Origin: Candidatus Uhrbacteria bacterium RIFCSPLOWO2_01_FULL_47_17
GTDB lineage: Bacteria; Patescibacteriota; Patescibacteriia; UBA9934; GWF2-40-263
Assembly (NCBI GenBank): GCA_001791305.1
Contig: MGEI01000002.1
Span: 1 to 33,574, forward strand
Length of the DNA: 33,574 bases
Reading direction: 5' to 3'
Position 1 is the first letter of the stretch. Every line of letters begins with the position of its first letter. The translations under genes and the position numbers were made by a program. Below, piece by piece: positions 1 to 8,713 of the stretch. The notes under the pieces were generated by a model. It ran no database searches. It was given only the letters and a program-made list of their open reading frames with translations, and was not told the DNA's origin.

Positions 1-267
1 AATTCCCGCAATGTACAGCCACAACCGATAATGCTCCAAAAATTGATAGTTTGAGTTCGTGACAAACAAAGCGATGATACACGCAAGCAAAAGCGCCACG
101 CATTGTTTTTTCACGTTGATGAGATCTGTCGCGTCTCTTGAGAGATCCACGGAATAGATTGCGGCTAATCCCAAAAACAACAAAACAAGAACGGAAAAAA
201 AGAGTACCCAGTCCATGGATCGCAAACGCGCAACCAGTTCTCGAGCCGTATGTGCGATGGAGAGCAT
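1..267 (-). CDS. rodA: SEDS-family peptidoglycan glycosyltransferase (RodA/FtsW type), N-terminal part
   Basis: The first 89 codons of a gene that runs off the left edge. SEDS proteins polymerise lipid II into glycan strands in the cytoplasmic membrane, working with a class B PBP. The translation opens with a short basic cytoplasmic segment, then Asp-Trp followed by a hydrophobic span containing GLAAIYS, a polar stretch, the KKQ signature, and a second hydrophobic span. This is the usual start of RodA/FtsW. The DW before span 1 favours RodA over FtsW, but the catalytic part is missing, so the subfamily is a judgement. ATG at 267 is 4 nt after the stop of the upstream gene, so the two are probably cotranscribed; the second Met (residue 18) is an alternative start. 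Confidence 0.8.
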   Translation of the reverse strand, partial: MLSIAHTARELVARLRSMDWVLFFSVLVLLFLGLAAIYSVDLSRDATDLINVKKQCVALLLACIIALFVTNSNYQFLEHYRLWLYIAGI

Positions 268-271
268 AAAC

Positions 272-1192
272 TTATTGAATGGATCGCGTATCAATGGTTG
301 GTGAACCAACAAGTTCCTTATACAGCATTGGATCAAACAGGTTTAGATCTGGAATGATTTCCACCTGACTTGCAGACGGAACGGAACCGAACCAATTGAC
401 CACAACATCTTGTGCTTCTCCCGGTGCAAGCGATTGTAATGTGGTCTTATTCACGGCAACAACCGCCGCTCCGCGTTTTAACAATAAATGAAACGAAGGA
501 TTGTAATAACTATAGGCTGTGCGATTGCGCACGGTGAACGTGGTACGAAATAATCCTTTTGCATCGATTGTGGTGTCTTGAGTGAGCGTCGGATTCAAAA
601 TCTCAAGCCCCAAACGATCTTTAGACCAGGTTGCATAGTCCTTAATCACCTTATGATCAATCCGATGCCAAGAAATTGTTTGGAATTGAAATTGTGCGTT
701 CACAACACCCGCCACAGATGAAAATGCAAGTTCTGTAACAGGCTTCGAACTCGCCGGCAAAATAAATCCTTTTTTCACAGGCGTTGATCCCCCATCATAC
801 ACAAACTGATAGTCGAATTCTGCCCACCAGTCTTCATTTGTATTTTCGAGAGCAACGTAAAAGTCATATTTATTATTTCCCAAAGCAAACACTTGTGCGT
901 TTGAAAGTGAAATAGGCGTTGCTGCACGTGCAACAGTATAGGCATGCAAATCTTCTTGGTTTAAAGAAACAGCATCAACAAGCGCGCGACGTTCGGCGCC
1001 CGCACTCAACAAGAATGCGTCCGTCAAACTCCACAAAACAAACAACACAAGACAGGCATCAAAAATCATGAGGAGGATGATTCCGATTTTTCCCAACCGA
1101 TCACGATGTTCAACCCACCAAAGGGTGCGACGATACAATTTGGAATCTTGTTTTTCTGCTTGTAAAAGAATGTCGTTGTTTAAGTCGGGCAT
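272..1192 (-). CDS. hypothetical single-span membrane protein upstream of rodA
   Basis: A 306-residue protein I do not recognise. Residues 1-35 are charged and cytoplasmic, residues about 36-62 form one membrane span, and the remaining ~240 residues are probably extracytoplasmic and beta-rich, with two segments (about 85-180 and 190-285) whose alternating hydrophobic pattern suggests Ig-like sandwiches. There is no cleavable signal and no catalytic motif that I can see. The 4-nt gap to the SEDS gene suggests a role in cell-envelope assembly, but that is inference from position only. The start at 1192 is supported by a promoter whose -10 box lies 9 nt upstream, which would give an almost leaderless mRNA. 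Confidence 0.75.
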   Translation of the reverse strand: MPDLNNDILLQAEKQDSKLYRRTLWWVEHRDRLGKIGIILLMIFDACLVLFVLWSLTDAFLLSAGAERRALVDAVSLNQEDLHAYTVARAATPISLSNAQVFALGNNKYDFYVALENTNEDWWAEFDYQFVYDGGSTPVKKGFILPASSKPVTELAFSSVAGVVNAQFQFQTISWHRIDHKVIKDYATWSKDRLGLEILNPTLTQDTTIDAKGLFRTTFTVRNRTAYSYYNPSFHLLLKRGAAVVAVNKTTLQSLAPGEAQDVVVNWFGSVPSASQVEIIPDLNLFDPMLYKELVGSPTIDTRSIQ

Positions 1193-1201
1193 AGTACATA
1201 C

Positions 1202-1230
1202 AGTATAACGCGTATTCCCCCTCTTTCCAA
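1202..1230 (-). promoter_or_regulatory. promoter for the 1192-272 gene and rodA
   Basis: On the minus strand, TTGGAA (1230-1225) and TATACT (1207-1202) are separated by exactly 17 nt. Transcription would start within about 2-3 nt of the ATG at 1192, so the message is expected to be leaderless or nearly so. No SD is present. Confidence 0.6.
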
Positions 1231-1263
1231 AACATGCTATCCTTTTCCCATCAACTCACCTGA

Positions 1264-3354
<2,091 letters not shown>

Positions 3355-3360
3355 ACAGAA

Positions 3361-3385
3361 AACACCCAATAAACTTGGGTGTTTT
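3361..3385 (+). terminator. gyrB terminator
   Basis: A perfect 9-bp stem (3361-3369 with 3375-3383) with a TAAAC loop, followed by a short T run. Confidence 0.8.
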
Positions 3386-3392
3386 GACTTTA

Positions 3393-3433
3393 TGGCTATA
3401 ATTGGCTATAATTGGCTATAAGCTGTATAGCCA
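3393..3433 (+). promoter_or_regulatory. tandem TGGCTATAAT repeats plus inverted half-site upstream of fic (putative operator/promoter)
   Basis: Three head-to-tail copies of a 10-bp unit (3393-3402, 3403-3412, 3413-3422; the last ends AAG). The third copy also forms an inverted repeat with TATAGCCA at 3426-3433: TGGCTATA, 5-nt spacer, TATAGCCA. Each of the first two units contains a perfect TATAAT, so the repeats overlap candidate -10 boxes, and the array ends 4 nt before the fic ATG. The downstream protein carries a C-terminal winged helix, so autoregulation at these sites is a reasonable inference. Confidence 0.6.
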
Positions 3434-3437
3434 TATT

Positions 3438-4502
3438 ATGAACGAAATTCACCAAAAATTTGATCTTCGCATTAAAAACCCAGATCCGAACATCGTGGGT
3501 CTTTTGGCGAACATTGATGGGATTCGAGGCGAATTTAAATCCGGTTTGCGCATGTCTCCACAAGCGATCACAAACCTCAAAAAATCAACCCTTATCACTT
3601 CAGCAGGTGCCTCAACTCGTATCGAGGGAGGAAACTTGAATGATCAAGAAGTTGAAAAAATCATGCGAGGATTAGCGGTTTCTAAATTCTCGGATCGAGA
3701 TTCACAAGAAGTGCAGGGATACTTGGAAACACTACAAAATGTCTTTGATGCGTTTCTCACACTCCCCATTCGAGAAAGCGTGATCACATCCCTTCACAAT
3801 CAACTTCTTAAATATTCAACAAAAGACGAACGGCATCGCGGTGATTACAAAAAAAAAGAAAATGCCGTTGGTGTACTCGGGGCGGATGGAAAAGTGGCGA
3901 AAATTTTATTTCAAACTTCACCCGCGTTTCTTACGGGAAAAGAAATGCAAGAACTGGTTGAATGGACGAATGAAGCGTTTGAAAAAAATCGTTTTCACCA
4001 ATTGCTCATCATCGCAAACTTCATCGTGGAATTTTTAAAAATTCATCCATTTGAAGATGGAAATGGACGTCTGTCACGAGTCCTCACAAATCTGTTCCTT
4101 CTACGCTCCGGTTATCAGTTCATACAATATATCTCGCACGAACAGATCATCGAGCGACGAAAAGATGAATACTACGTTGCACTCAGAAAATCACAAGAAA
4201 CGTTTGGAACCAATCACGACTCAATCTCCCCATGGCTCAATTTCTTTCTTTCTGTTGTAAATGAACAGGCAGAAAAAGCTCTCGTCCTTTTACAGGAAGA
4301 AAAGATAGAAGACACCCTATCACCTAAACAATATGAAGTATGGAAATACTTCTCCTCTGTTGAGGAGACAACTCTCGGAGAGATTGTGAGCGCAACAGGC
4401 GTCCTTCGCGGCACCATCAAACAATCACTGAATCGATTGATTGAGCTCGGCAAAATAAAGCGCATCGGACAAGGTCGAGGTTCGCGCTATCGAAAAATCT
4501 AA
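3438..4502 (+). CDS. Fic family protein with N-terminal inhibitory helix and C-terminal winged helix
   Basis: Fic enzymes transfer AMP or another nucleotide part onto target hydroxyls. This 354-residue protein has the full catalytic motif HPFEDGNGR at 203-211. The inhibitory motif S-x3-E-G is at residues 59-64 (STRIEG), so it is a class II, self-inhibited Fic protein. The last ~60 residues form a winged helix-turn-helix typical of Fic proteins thought to bind their own promoters. ATG 3438 is chosen because an upstream in-frame non-ATG start would lie inside the operator-like repeats. It is a single-gene unit with a terminator on each side. Its target cannot be read from sequence. It is not part of a Doc/Phd pair, because no small antitoxin gene is adjacent. 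Confidence 0.9.
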   Translation: MNEIHQKFDLRIKNPDPNIVGLLANIDGIRGEFKSGLRMSPQAITNLKKSTLITSAGASTRIEGGNLNDQEVEKIMRGLAVSKFSDRDSQEVQGYLETLQNVFDAFLTLPIRESVITSLHNQLLKYSTKDERHRGDYKKKENAVGVLGADGKVAKILFQTSPAFLTGKEMQELVEWTNEAFEKNRFHQLLIIANFIVEFLKIHPFEDGNGRLSRVLTNLFLLRSGYQFIQYISHEQIIERRKDEYYVALRKSQETFGTNHDSISPWLNFFLSVVNEQAEKALVLLQEEKIEDTLSPKQYEVWKYFSSVEETTLGEIVSATGVLRGTIKQSLNRLIELGKIKRIGQGRGSRYRKI

Positions 4503-4505
4503 ACA

Positions 4506-4532
4506 AACACCCGAGATTTTCTCGGGTGTTTT
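4506..4532 (+). terminator. fic terminator
   Basis: A perfect 11-bp stem (4506-4516 with 4520-4530), 3-nt loop, T run. Confidence 0.85.
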
Positions 4533-4535
4533 GAT

Positions 4536-4564
4536 TTGACGGAACCTCAAAGCTCCTGTATAGT
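4536..4564 (+). promoter_or_regulatory. promoter of secE-nusG-rplK-rplA
   Basis: TTGACG (4536-4541) and TATAGT (4559-4564) with a 17-nt spacer, directly after the fic terminator. The expected start near 4571 gives a leader of about 40 nt before secE. Confidence 0.7.
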
Positions 4565-4573
4565 CTCTTTATT

Positions 4574-4594
4574 AATGACCTGCCGGAGGTCATT
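4574..4594 (+). promoter_or_regulatory. secE leader hairpin holding an SD-like GGAGGT
   Basis: A perfect inverted repeat AATGACCT / AGGTCATT around a GCCGG loop, followed by four T residues. The 3' arm and loop contain GGAGGT (4585-4590), a strong anti-SD complement, but it lies 20 nt before the secE ATG, too far for a normal SD. It could be a weak attenuator, a standby ribosome site or a regulated stem. No known ribosomal-protein leader is recognised. Confidence 0.45.
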
Positions 4595-4610
4595 TTAAAA
4601 TACTTTTTTT

Positions 4611-4838
4611 ATGTCTGAAGCACACGCACACCAGAAGAAAAACCCCGCAGCATGGCTTTTGCAGTACTTCCGCGAATCCGCAGAGGAAATTCGTAAAGTC
4701 TCGTGGCCAAGCAAACAAGACACGTTTAAATACTCCGTCATCGTCGTCGGTCTCTGCGTCATCCTCGCTGTCTTCTTTGCAGGACTCGACTGGGTCTTGG
4801 CGCTTGGAATTCAAAAATTGATTGAGATTAAGAAATAA
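4611..4838 (+). CDS. secE: preprotein translocase subunit SecE
   Basis: A 75-residue single-span SecE, the clamp subunit of the SecYEG channel. The amphipathic segment SAEEIRKVSWPSK (about 24-36) and one C-terminal membrane span (about 42-66) match the short bacterial SecE. It is followed by nusG after 11 nt, the classical secE-nusG-rplK-rplA order. There is no SD before the ATG, only a T run. Confidence 0.95.
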   Translation: MSEAHAHQKKNPAAWLLQYFRESAEEIRKVSWPSKQDTFKYSVIVVGLCVILAVFFAGLDWVLALGIQKLIEIKK

Positions 4839-4849
4839 TAAAGTTCTTT

Positions 4850-5395
4850 ATGGCCAAACAGATCGCTAACCAGGGTCGTCGATGGTACGCCATCCACACA
4901 TACTCTGGATATGAAGAAAACGTGGCTCAAAACTTGAACCAACGTATTGAGACCATGGACATGACCGACAAAATCTTTCACGTCCTTGTTCCAAAAGAAA
5001 TGAAAGTCAAAATCAAAAACGGTAAGCGCAAAACCACGGAAGAAAAAATTTTTCCAGGATATGTGCTCGTTGAGATGATCGTTTCCGATGATTCTTGGTA
5101 CGTGGTGCGAAACACACCAAACGTAACTGGATTCATTGGAACAGGAACCACCCCTACCCCAATCCAACAGGAAGAAATCGATGCACTTCAGAAGCGCATG
5201 GGTGTTGCTGAGCCAGAACTCAAACTCGACATCGAGGTTGGGTCAACCGTTCAAATTACAGATGGTCCCTTTAAAGGACAAGAAGGAAAAGCCTCTGAAA
5301 TTGACGTTGAACGCGGCAAAATCAAGGTTCTCGTTTCTCTCTTTGGTCGCGAGACTCCGGTCGAGCTCGACTTCTTGCAAGTTAAGAAGGTTTAG
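4850..5395 (+). CDS. nusG: transcription termination/antitermination protein NusG
   Basis: A 181-residue NusG that binds RNA polymerase to aid processivity and links it to ribosomes or Rho. The NGN domain covers about 10-115 (RRWYAIHTYSGYE, FPGYVLVEM, VRNTPNVTGFIG) and the KOW domain about 129-180 (GSTVQITDGPFKGQEG). Length and motifs are normal. A 69-nt gap with no obvious promoter separates it from rplK; only a weak 5-bp stem (CTCGA/TCGAG) is visible in that gap. Confidence 0.97.
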   Translation: MAKQIANQGRRWYAIHTYSGYEENVAQNLNQRIETMDMTDKIFHVLVPKEMKVKIKNGKRKTTEEKIFPGYVLVEMIVSDDSWYVVRNTPNVTGFIGTGTTPTPIQQEEIDALQKRMGVAEPELKLDIEVGSTVQITDGPFKGQEGKASEIDVERGKIKVLVSLFGRETPVELDFLQVKKV

Positions 5396-5464
5396 GCTAT
5401 TATTCCGCCACTAATTCATATCCTGGTCGCTCGATAATCTCGAGAATCCAGTAACCAAAAAGAT

Positions 5465-5887
5465 ATGGCAAAGAAACTTGTCACGCAGGTCAAACTGCAA
5501 ATTCAAGGTGGAGCTGCTACGCCAGCACCGCCAGTCGGTCCAGCGCTCGGTCAACACGGATTGCCAATCGGAGAATTCGTTAAACAATTCAATGATGCAA
5601 CCCAAGACCGCCGCGGAGAAGTTGTTCCAGTTGTGATCAACGTTTATGATGATCGTTCGTTTACCTTCATCACAAAAATTGCTCCCGCTTCTGAACTTAT
5701 CAAAAAGATTGCAGGCATCAAGTCTGGATCTGGAAAGCCGCTCACCGACAAGGTCGCGACGATTACTCGCGCTCAGTTGAAAGAAGTCGCCATGAAAAAA
5801 ATGCCTGACTTGAACACAACGGACGTTGAGGCTGCAATGAAGATTATTGAAGGAACATGTAGACAGATGGGAGTGGATGTAAAATAA
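5465..5887 (+). CDS. rplK: 50S ribosomal protein L11
   Basis: A 140-residue L11 with the N-terminal proline-rich motif [13 protein letters not shown] and the C-terminal rRNA-binding domain (GSGKPL, ARAQ-like helix). It binds the GTPase-associated region of 23S rRNA. Normal length. It sits between nusG and rplA in the standard order, but is separated from rplA by 138 nt holding a long inverted repeat. Confidence 0.97.
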   Translation: MAKKLVTQVKLQIQGGAATPAPPVGPALGQHGLPIGEFVKQFNDATQDRRGEVVPVVINVYDDRSFTFITKIAPASELIKKIAGIKSGSGKPLTDKVATITRAQLKEVAMKKMPDLNTTDVEAAMKIIEGTCRQMGVDVK

Positions 5888-5903
5888 ATAAAAAGGAGCA
5901 AGC

Positions 5904-5979
5904 AGAAAGTAGAAAGTAGAAAGGGTTACGAAACGCGTTTTTCAAATCCTTTCTACTCTCTACTTTCTACTCTCTACTT
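5904..5979 (+). repeat. inverted repeat of 7-nt units between rplK and rplA
   Basis: The left arm (5904-5924) is made of AGAAAGT units and the right arm (5948-5979) of ACTTTCT/ACTCTCT units. The left arm and 5948-5968 are complementary at 20 of 21 positions, around a 23-nt loop. It is built like the elements at 14534-14636 and 27939-28041 (short tandem units inside an inverted repeat, between codirectional genes), but with a different unit. It may attenuate readthrough into rplA or be a mobile-type repeat. Confidence 0.7.
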
Positions 5980-5990
5980 ACCTTGTGGGA

Positions 5991-6004
5991 GATCGCTTGC
6001 GATC
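5991..6004 (+). promoter_or_regulatory. short palindrome just upstream of rplA
   Basis: GATCGC-TT-GCGATC, a perfect small hairpin ending 21 nt before the rplA start. L1 often represses its own operon through an mRNA mimic of its rRNA site, but I cannot show that this stem is such a site. Confidence 0.3.
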
Positions 6005-6025
6005 GTTCGTACCACACACAACATT

Positions 6026-6706
6026 ATGCCAAAGAGCAAACGTTTCGGCGCGGCGAAAAGCCTCGTTGAAAAATCAAAGACCTATTCCGTTGATGAAGCT
6101 GTTGCTCTTATTAAAAAGACCGCAACTGCAAAGTACGACGAATCGGTTGAACTTCACATCAAACTCGGAATCGACGCTTCAAAATCTGATCAACAAATTC
6201 GCGGAACGATTTCTCTCCCACACGGAGTTGGAAAGTCGAAAAAAGTTATCGCATTTGTGGAAGCAGAAAAAGAAGCCGAAGCAAAAGCAGCGGGTGCTGA
6301 CATTGTTGGAGGAGAAGAACTCATCAACGAAATCGCCGCATCTGGAAACTTGAACTTCGACGTTGCGGTTGCAACTCCAGCGATGATGCCGAAAATTGCA
6401 AAACTCGCGCGTATCCTCGGACCACGCGGAATGATGCCAAACCCAAAGACCGATACGGTTTCTCCAAACGTCACAAAAATGATTACCGAACAAAAGGCGG
6501 GTAAGCAAAGTTTTAAGAACGATCCAACGGGAAACGTTCATCAAATCTTTGGCCGCGCATCGTTTTCCGAAGCTCAACTCAAAGAAAACCTCAACGCTCT
6601 TCTCGACGCGATTCGCAAAATGAAACCATCCTCTTCAAAGGGAATTTTCCTGCGCAATGTCGTGATTGCTTCGACCGTCGGGCCTGGAATCAAGATCCAA
6701 GCGTAA
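6026..6706 (+). CDS. rplA: 50S ribosomal protein L1
   Basis: A 226-residue L1 forming the L1 stalk. It has the conserved N-terminal KRFGAAKSLVEKSKTYSVDEA segment and the GPRGMMPNPKTDTV signature typical of bacterial L1. Length is normal. It is the last gene of the secE-nusG-rplK-rplA unit; rplJ and rplL do not follow, because a terminator comes next. Start ATG 6026 lacks an SD. Confidence 0.97.
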   Translation: MPKSKRFGAAKSLVEKSKTYSVDEAVALIKKTATAKYDESVELHIKLGIDASKSDQQIRGTISLPHGVGKSKKVIAFVEAEKEAEAKAAGADIVGGEELINEIAASGNLNFDVAVATPAMMPKIAKLARILGPRGMMPNPKTDTVSPNVTKMITEQKAGKQSFKNDPTGNVHQIFGRASFSEAQLKENLNALLDAIRKMKPSSSKGIFLRNVVIASTVGPGIKIQA

Positions 6707-6715
6707 AAACAATAA

Positions 6716-6742
6716 AACATCCGCCTTGCGCGGGTGTTTTTT
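6716..6742 (+). terminator. rplA terminator
   Basis: A 9-bp stem (6716-6724 with 6730-6738, one G-U) followed by six T. A possible promoter for the next gene (TTGCGC 6726-6731, TACACT 6749-6754, 17-nt spacer) overlaps it, but is weak. Confidence 0.75.
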
Positions 6743-6782
6743 GTTTTGTACACTTTGGGCGTGCGTAAAGCACGGAGGATCT

Positions 6783-7502
6783 ATGTCTATGAATTCCGGG
6801 AAGTTCATCTTGATCGACGGCATTGTTTGCAGTGGGAAGACCACGGTCATTCAGGCGATGTTTGACGCGCTCGCTCGTCGAGGGCTGCGATGTTTTCGGT
6901 TACAAGACTGGAAAGAAACGCATCCGCCTACGTTCGCAGAGATTGCCGACTATGATGTGTACTTCACGTTCGAGCCGACGCGCCAATGGATTGGCGCGGC
7001 GATTCGTGGCGAGATGTCGCGTGATGACGAACCATACGGCGGCGCTGAACTTGCGCATGCATTTGCGATTGATCGCGAGATTATGTATCGACGTCTCATC
7101 ATGCCCGCACTCGAGGCGGGAAAGATTGTCGTCCAAGATCGCGGCGTCTCGACATCCATCATCTATCAACCGATTCAGCCAAACAGTTTGTCCCTCGAGG
7201 AAATTCTGAATCTCCCAGGAAACAAACTCGCGCTGCAACTCGCACCCTCACACCTCGTCCTCACTTCGACTCCAGTCGAAACAATCGTCGATCGCATTCG
7301 CAATCGACCTGCTGCGCAAGGCGCGACGGGCGTGTTTGCGAATGTGGAACTCGCGCGTCGCGTGGACGCGCGCTACAAGGAACCCTGGTTCCGTGAGTTG
7401 TTCGAGTCGAGAGGAACTCGCATCCACACACTCGATACGAGCGGAACACTCGAAACGTCGCAAGCGAACGCGGTTGCGTTGATTGAAAAACTTGTGGTCT
7501 GA
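6783..7502 (+). CDS. tmk: thymidylate kinase family protein
   Basis: A 239-residue P-loop kinase resembling dTMP kinase, which makes dTDP from dTMP. Walker A GIVCSGKT is at residues 13-20. FEPTRQWIGAAIR takes the place of the usual REPGG region and DRGVSTSIIYQ that of the DR(Y) substrate motif. The divergent substrate segments leave room for another deoxynucleoside monophosphate. GGAGG (6774-6778) lies 4 nt before ATG 6783 and 10 nt before a second ATG (6789), so either start is possible. It opens a block of pyrimidine deoxynucleotide genes. It is followed by its own terminator. Confidence 0.8.
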   Translation: MSMNSGKFILIDGIVCSGKTTVIQAMFDALARRGLRCFRLQDWKETHPPTFAEIADYDVYFTFEPTRQWIGAAIRGEMSRDDEPYGGAELAHAFAIDREIMYRRLIMPALEAGKIVVQDRGVSTSIIYQPIQPNSLSLEEILNLPGNKLALQLAPSHLVLTSTPVETIVDRIRNRPAAQGATGVFANVELARRVDARYKEPWFRELFESRGTRIHTLDTSGTLETSQANAVALIEKLVV

Positions 7503-7528
7503 GCATCTTTGGATGCTCTTTTCTTTTT
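7501..7528 (+). terminator. terminator after thymidylate kinase gene
   Basis: GAGCATC / GATGCTC around a 4-nt loop (7501-7518), followed by a T-rich tract. The stem overlaps the TGA stop codon. Confidence 0.8.
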
Positions 7529-7558
7529 AGTGAATGCGCGATATTCTTCCATTGCATG

Positions 7559-7589
7559 CGGGATCTGGTGACCCCGCCCATAATAGATT
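7559..7589 (+). promoter_or_regulatory. GC-palindrome/-10 promoter module of dcd (shared with miaB)
   Basis: GCGGG (7559-7563) and CCCGC (7574-7578) form an inverted repeat that abuts CATAAT (7579-7584), 5 nt before the ATG. From ACCCCGCC to the start region this closely matches the minus-strand sequence before miaB (ACCCCGCC-N-ATAA-N3-ATTATG in both). No -35 hexamer at normal spacing is seen; the palindrome occupies that place. Confidence 0.5.
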
Positions 7590-8249
7590 ATGTCTGTATT
7601 AACCAAACACGAAATCCTCACAGCAATCGACAAACGCGAAATCGCGTTTGATCCGATGATCGATGCATTTCAATTGCAACCGCACGCCATCGATCTTCGC
7701 TTGGGCTATAAATTTTTGATTCCAAAAAACTGGGTAATCGACGAAACGGGTCGACGTGCCATCAATATTTCGATTGATGATGTTGAACGTCATCGCGAAC
7801 AATTCGAAGAAGTCATTTTGAAACCTGGACAATTTTTCGAACTCCTCCCAAATGAATTCGTAATCGGCACATCGCTTGAGTCTATCGAAATCAACGCACC
7901 AAACCTCATGGCGATTCTCTTTCCAAGAACCTCAACCAACCGCCGCGGTATCGACCTCTCGCTCTCTGGAATCATCGACAACGGCTACAAAGGCCATTTG
8001 ATTTTTCCGATGAAGAACGAGGCAGGCAACCAAGTCATTCGCGTGTACCCAGGCGAGCGCGTGTGTCAGGTGATTTTCGAAGAGTTAAAATCTCCGCTTA
8101 CGATCGAAGAAGCGAATCTGCACGGTGTAAGCGCAGCGAAGTATACGAATTCAGATTCGGGAGCATACCGCCTCGACAAGGATGAGGAGCGGGCACATTT
8201 GGTGAAAGGAACGCTAGGCGAGATGAAGGAGAAGTTTAAGTTGTCGTAA
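7590..8249 (+). CDS. dcd: dCTP deaminase / dUTPase family protein lacking the usual catalytic Glu
   Basis: A 219-residue trimeric dUTPase-fold protein closest in layout to Dcd: PHAIDLRLG near 31-39, PRTSTNRRG at 112-120, IIDNGYKG at 128-135, KYTNSDSG and RLDKD near the C-terminus. Dcd converts dCTP to dUTP (or dUMP in bifunctional forms). In E. coli Dcd the segment after the ID-x-G-x-x-G motif carries the essential Glu (E138, LEF). Aligned by eye, residue 140 here is Pro (IFPMK). Asp130 of the dUTPase-type IID motif is kept. It may therefore hydrolyse dUTP rather than deaminate, or use another residue. Start 7590 is set by a -10 box 5 nt upstream. Confidence 0.8.
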   Translation: MSVLTKHEILTAIDKREIAFDPMIDAFQLQPHAIDLRLGYKFLIPKNWVIDETGRRAINISIDDVERHREQFEEVILKPGQFFELLPNEFVIGTSLESIEINAPNLMAILFPRTSTNRRGIDLSLSGIIDNGYKGHLIFPMKNEAGNQVIRVYPGERVCQVIFEELKSPLTIEEANLHGVSAAKYTNSDSGAYRLDKDEERAHLVKGTLGEMKEKFKLS

Positions 8250-8288
8250 CGGAAAAAATACGATAAACTCAAATCAATACATGATCTT

Positions 8289-8507
8289 ATGCGCAAAATT
8301 GGATTAAACAATATTGTCTGGAAAGAAGGGAAATACTACGTTTCTCTCAATTTAAATTCCGGCGTTTCAAGTTTTGGAAACACAAAAAAACAAGCACTTG
8401 CTGCGTTGCAAGAAGCTGTTGAATTGTATTTTGAAGATATGCCTGTTTCCAAAATCAATAAAGTCGGAAAGCCGGATGTTGTTTCCAGTGTTTTCGTTTG
8501 TGCCTAA
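8289..8507 (+). CDS. hicB: HicB-like antitoxin
   Basis: A 72-residue protein with the short HicB half-RNase-H fold: an N-terminal beta pair (IVWKEGKYYVSLNL), SSFGNTKKQALAALQEAVELYFED as the central helix, and a short tail. It has no added DNA-binding domain, unlike the longer HicB antitoxins that repress their promoter. It precedes the toxin, the reverse of E. coli hicAB. Its stop codon lies inside the toxin start region (8-nt overlap), so translation is probably coupled. Confidence 0.8.
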   Translation: MRKIGLNNIVWKEGKYYVSLNLNSGVSSFGNTKKQALAALQEAVELYFEDMPVSKINKVGKPDVVSSVFVCA

Positions 8508-8712
8508 GCCAATCAAACTCAAAATTCTATTAGCTGTGTTATTGGCTCATGGCTTTGTTTTTATTTCACAAAAAGGATCGCACGCCAAATTTCGCAAAGC
8601 TGGAAATCCAACGCGAAACATTATTGTCAAAATGGGAAAGAAAGAAATTCCATACGGAACGTTCAAATCGATTATCATGATGTCGGGATTAAGCGAAGAA
8701 GATTTTACATAA
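8500..8712 (+). CDS. hicA: HicA-like mRNA interferase toxin
   Basis: A 70-residue HicA toxin, a dsRBD-fold ribonuclease that cleaves mRNA. The catalytic His is in QKGSHAKF, followed by the usual Lys-rich strand and IPYGTFKSIIMMSGLSEEDF. GTG 8500 is chosen: it starts Val-Pro-Lys-Pro immediately at the expected N-terminus and gives the overlap GTGCCTAA with hicB, the same arrangement as ATGCCTAA in the second pair at 32842. An in-frame ATG at 8476 is a less likely alternative. The next gene starts 2 nt after the stop. Confidence 0.8.
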   Translation: MPKPIKLKILLAVLLAHGFVFISQKGSHAKFRKAGNPTRNIIVKMGKKEIPYGTFKSIIMMSGLSEEDFT

Positions 8713-8713
8713 T

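Noticed and set aside
3361..5979. CRISPR array
   Set aside because: The only regular repeats (10-bp tandem at 3393, 7-nt units at 5904) are too short and have no spacers; none seen elsewhere in the window.
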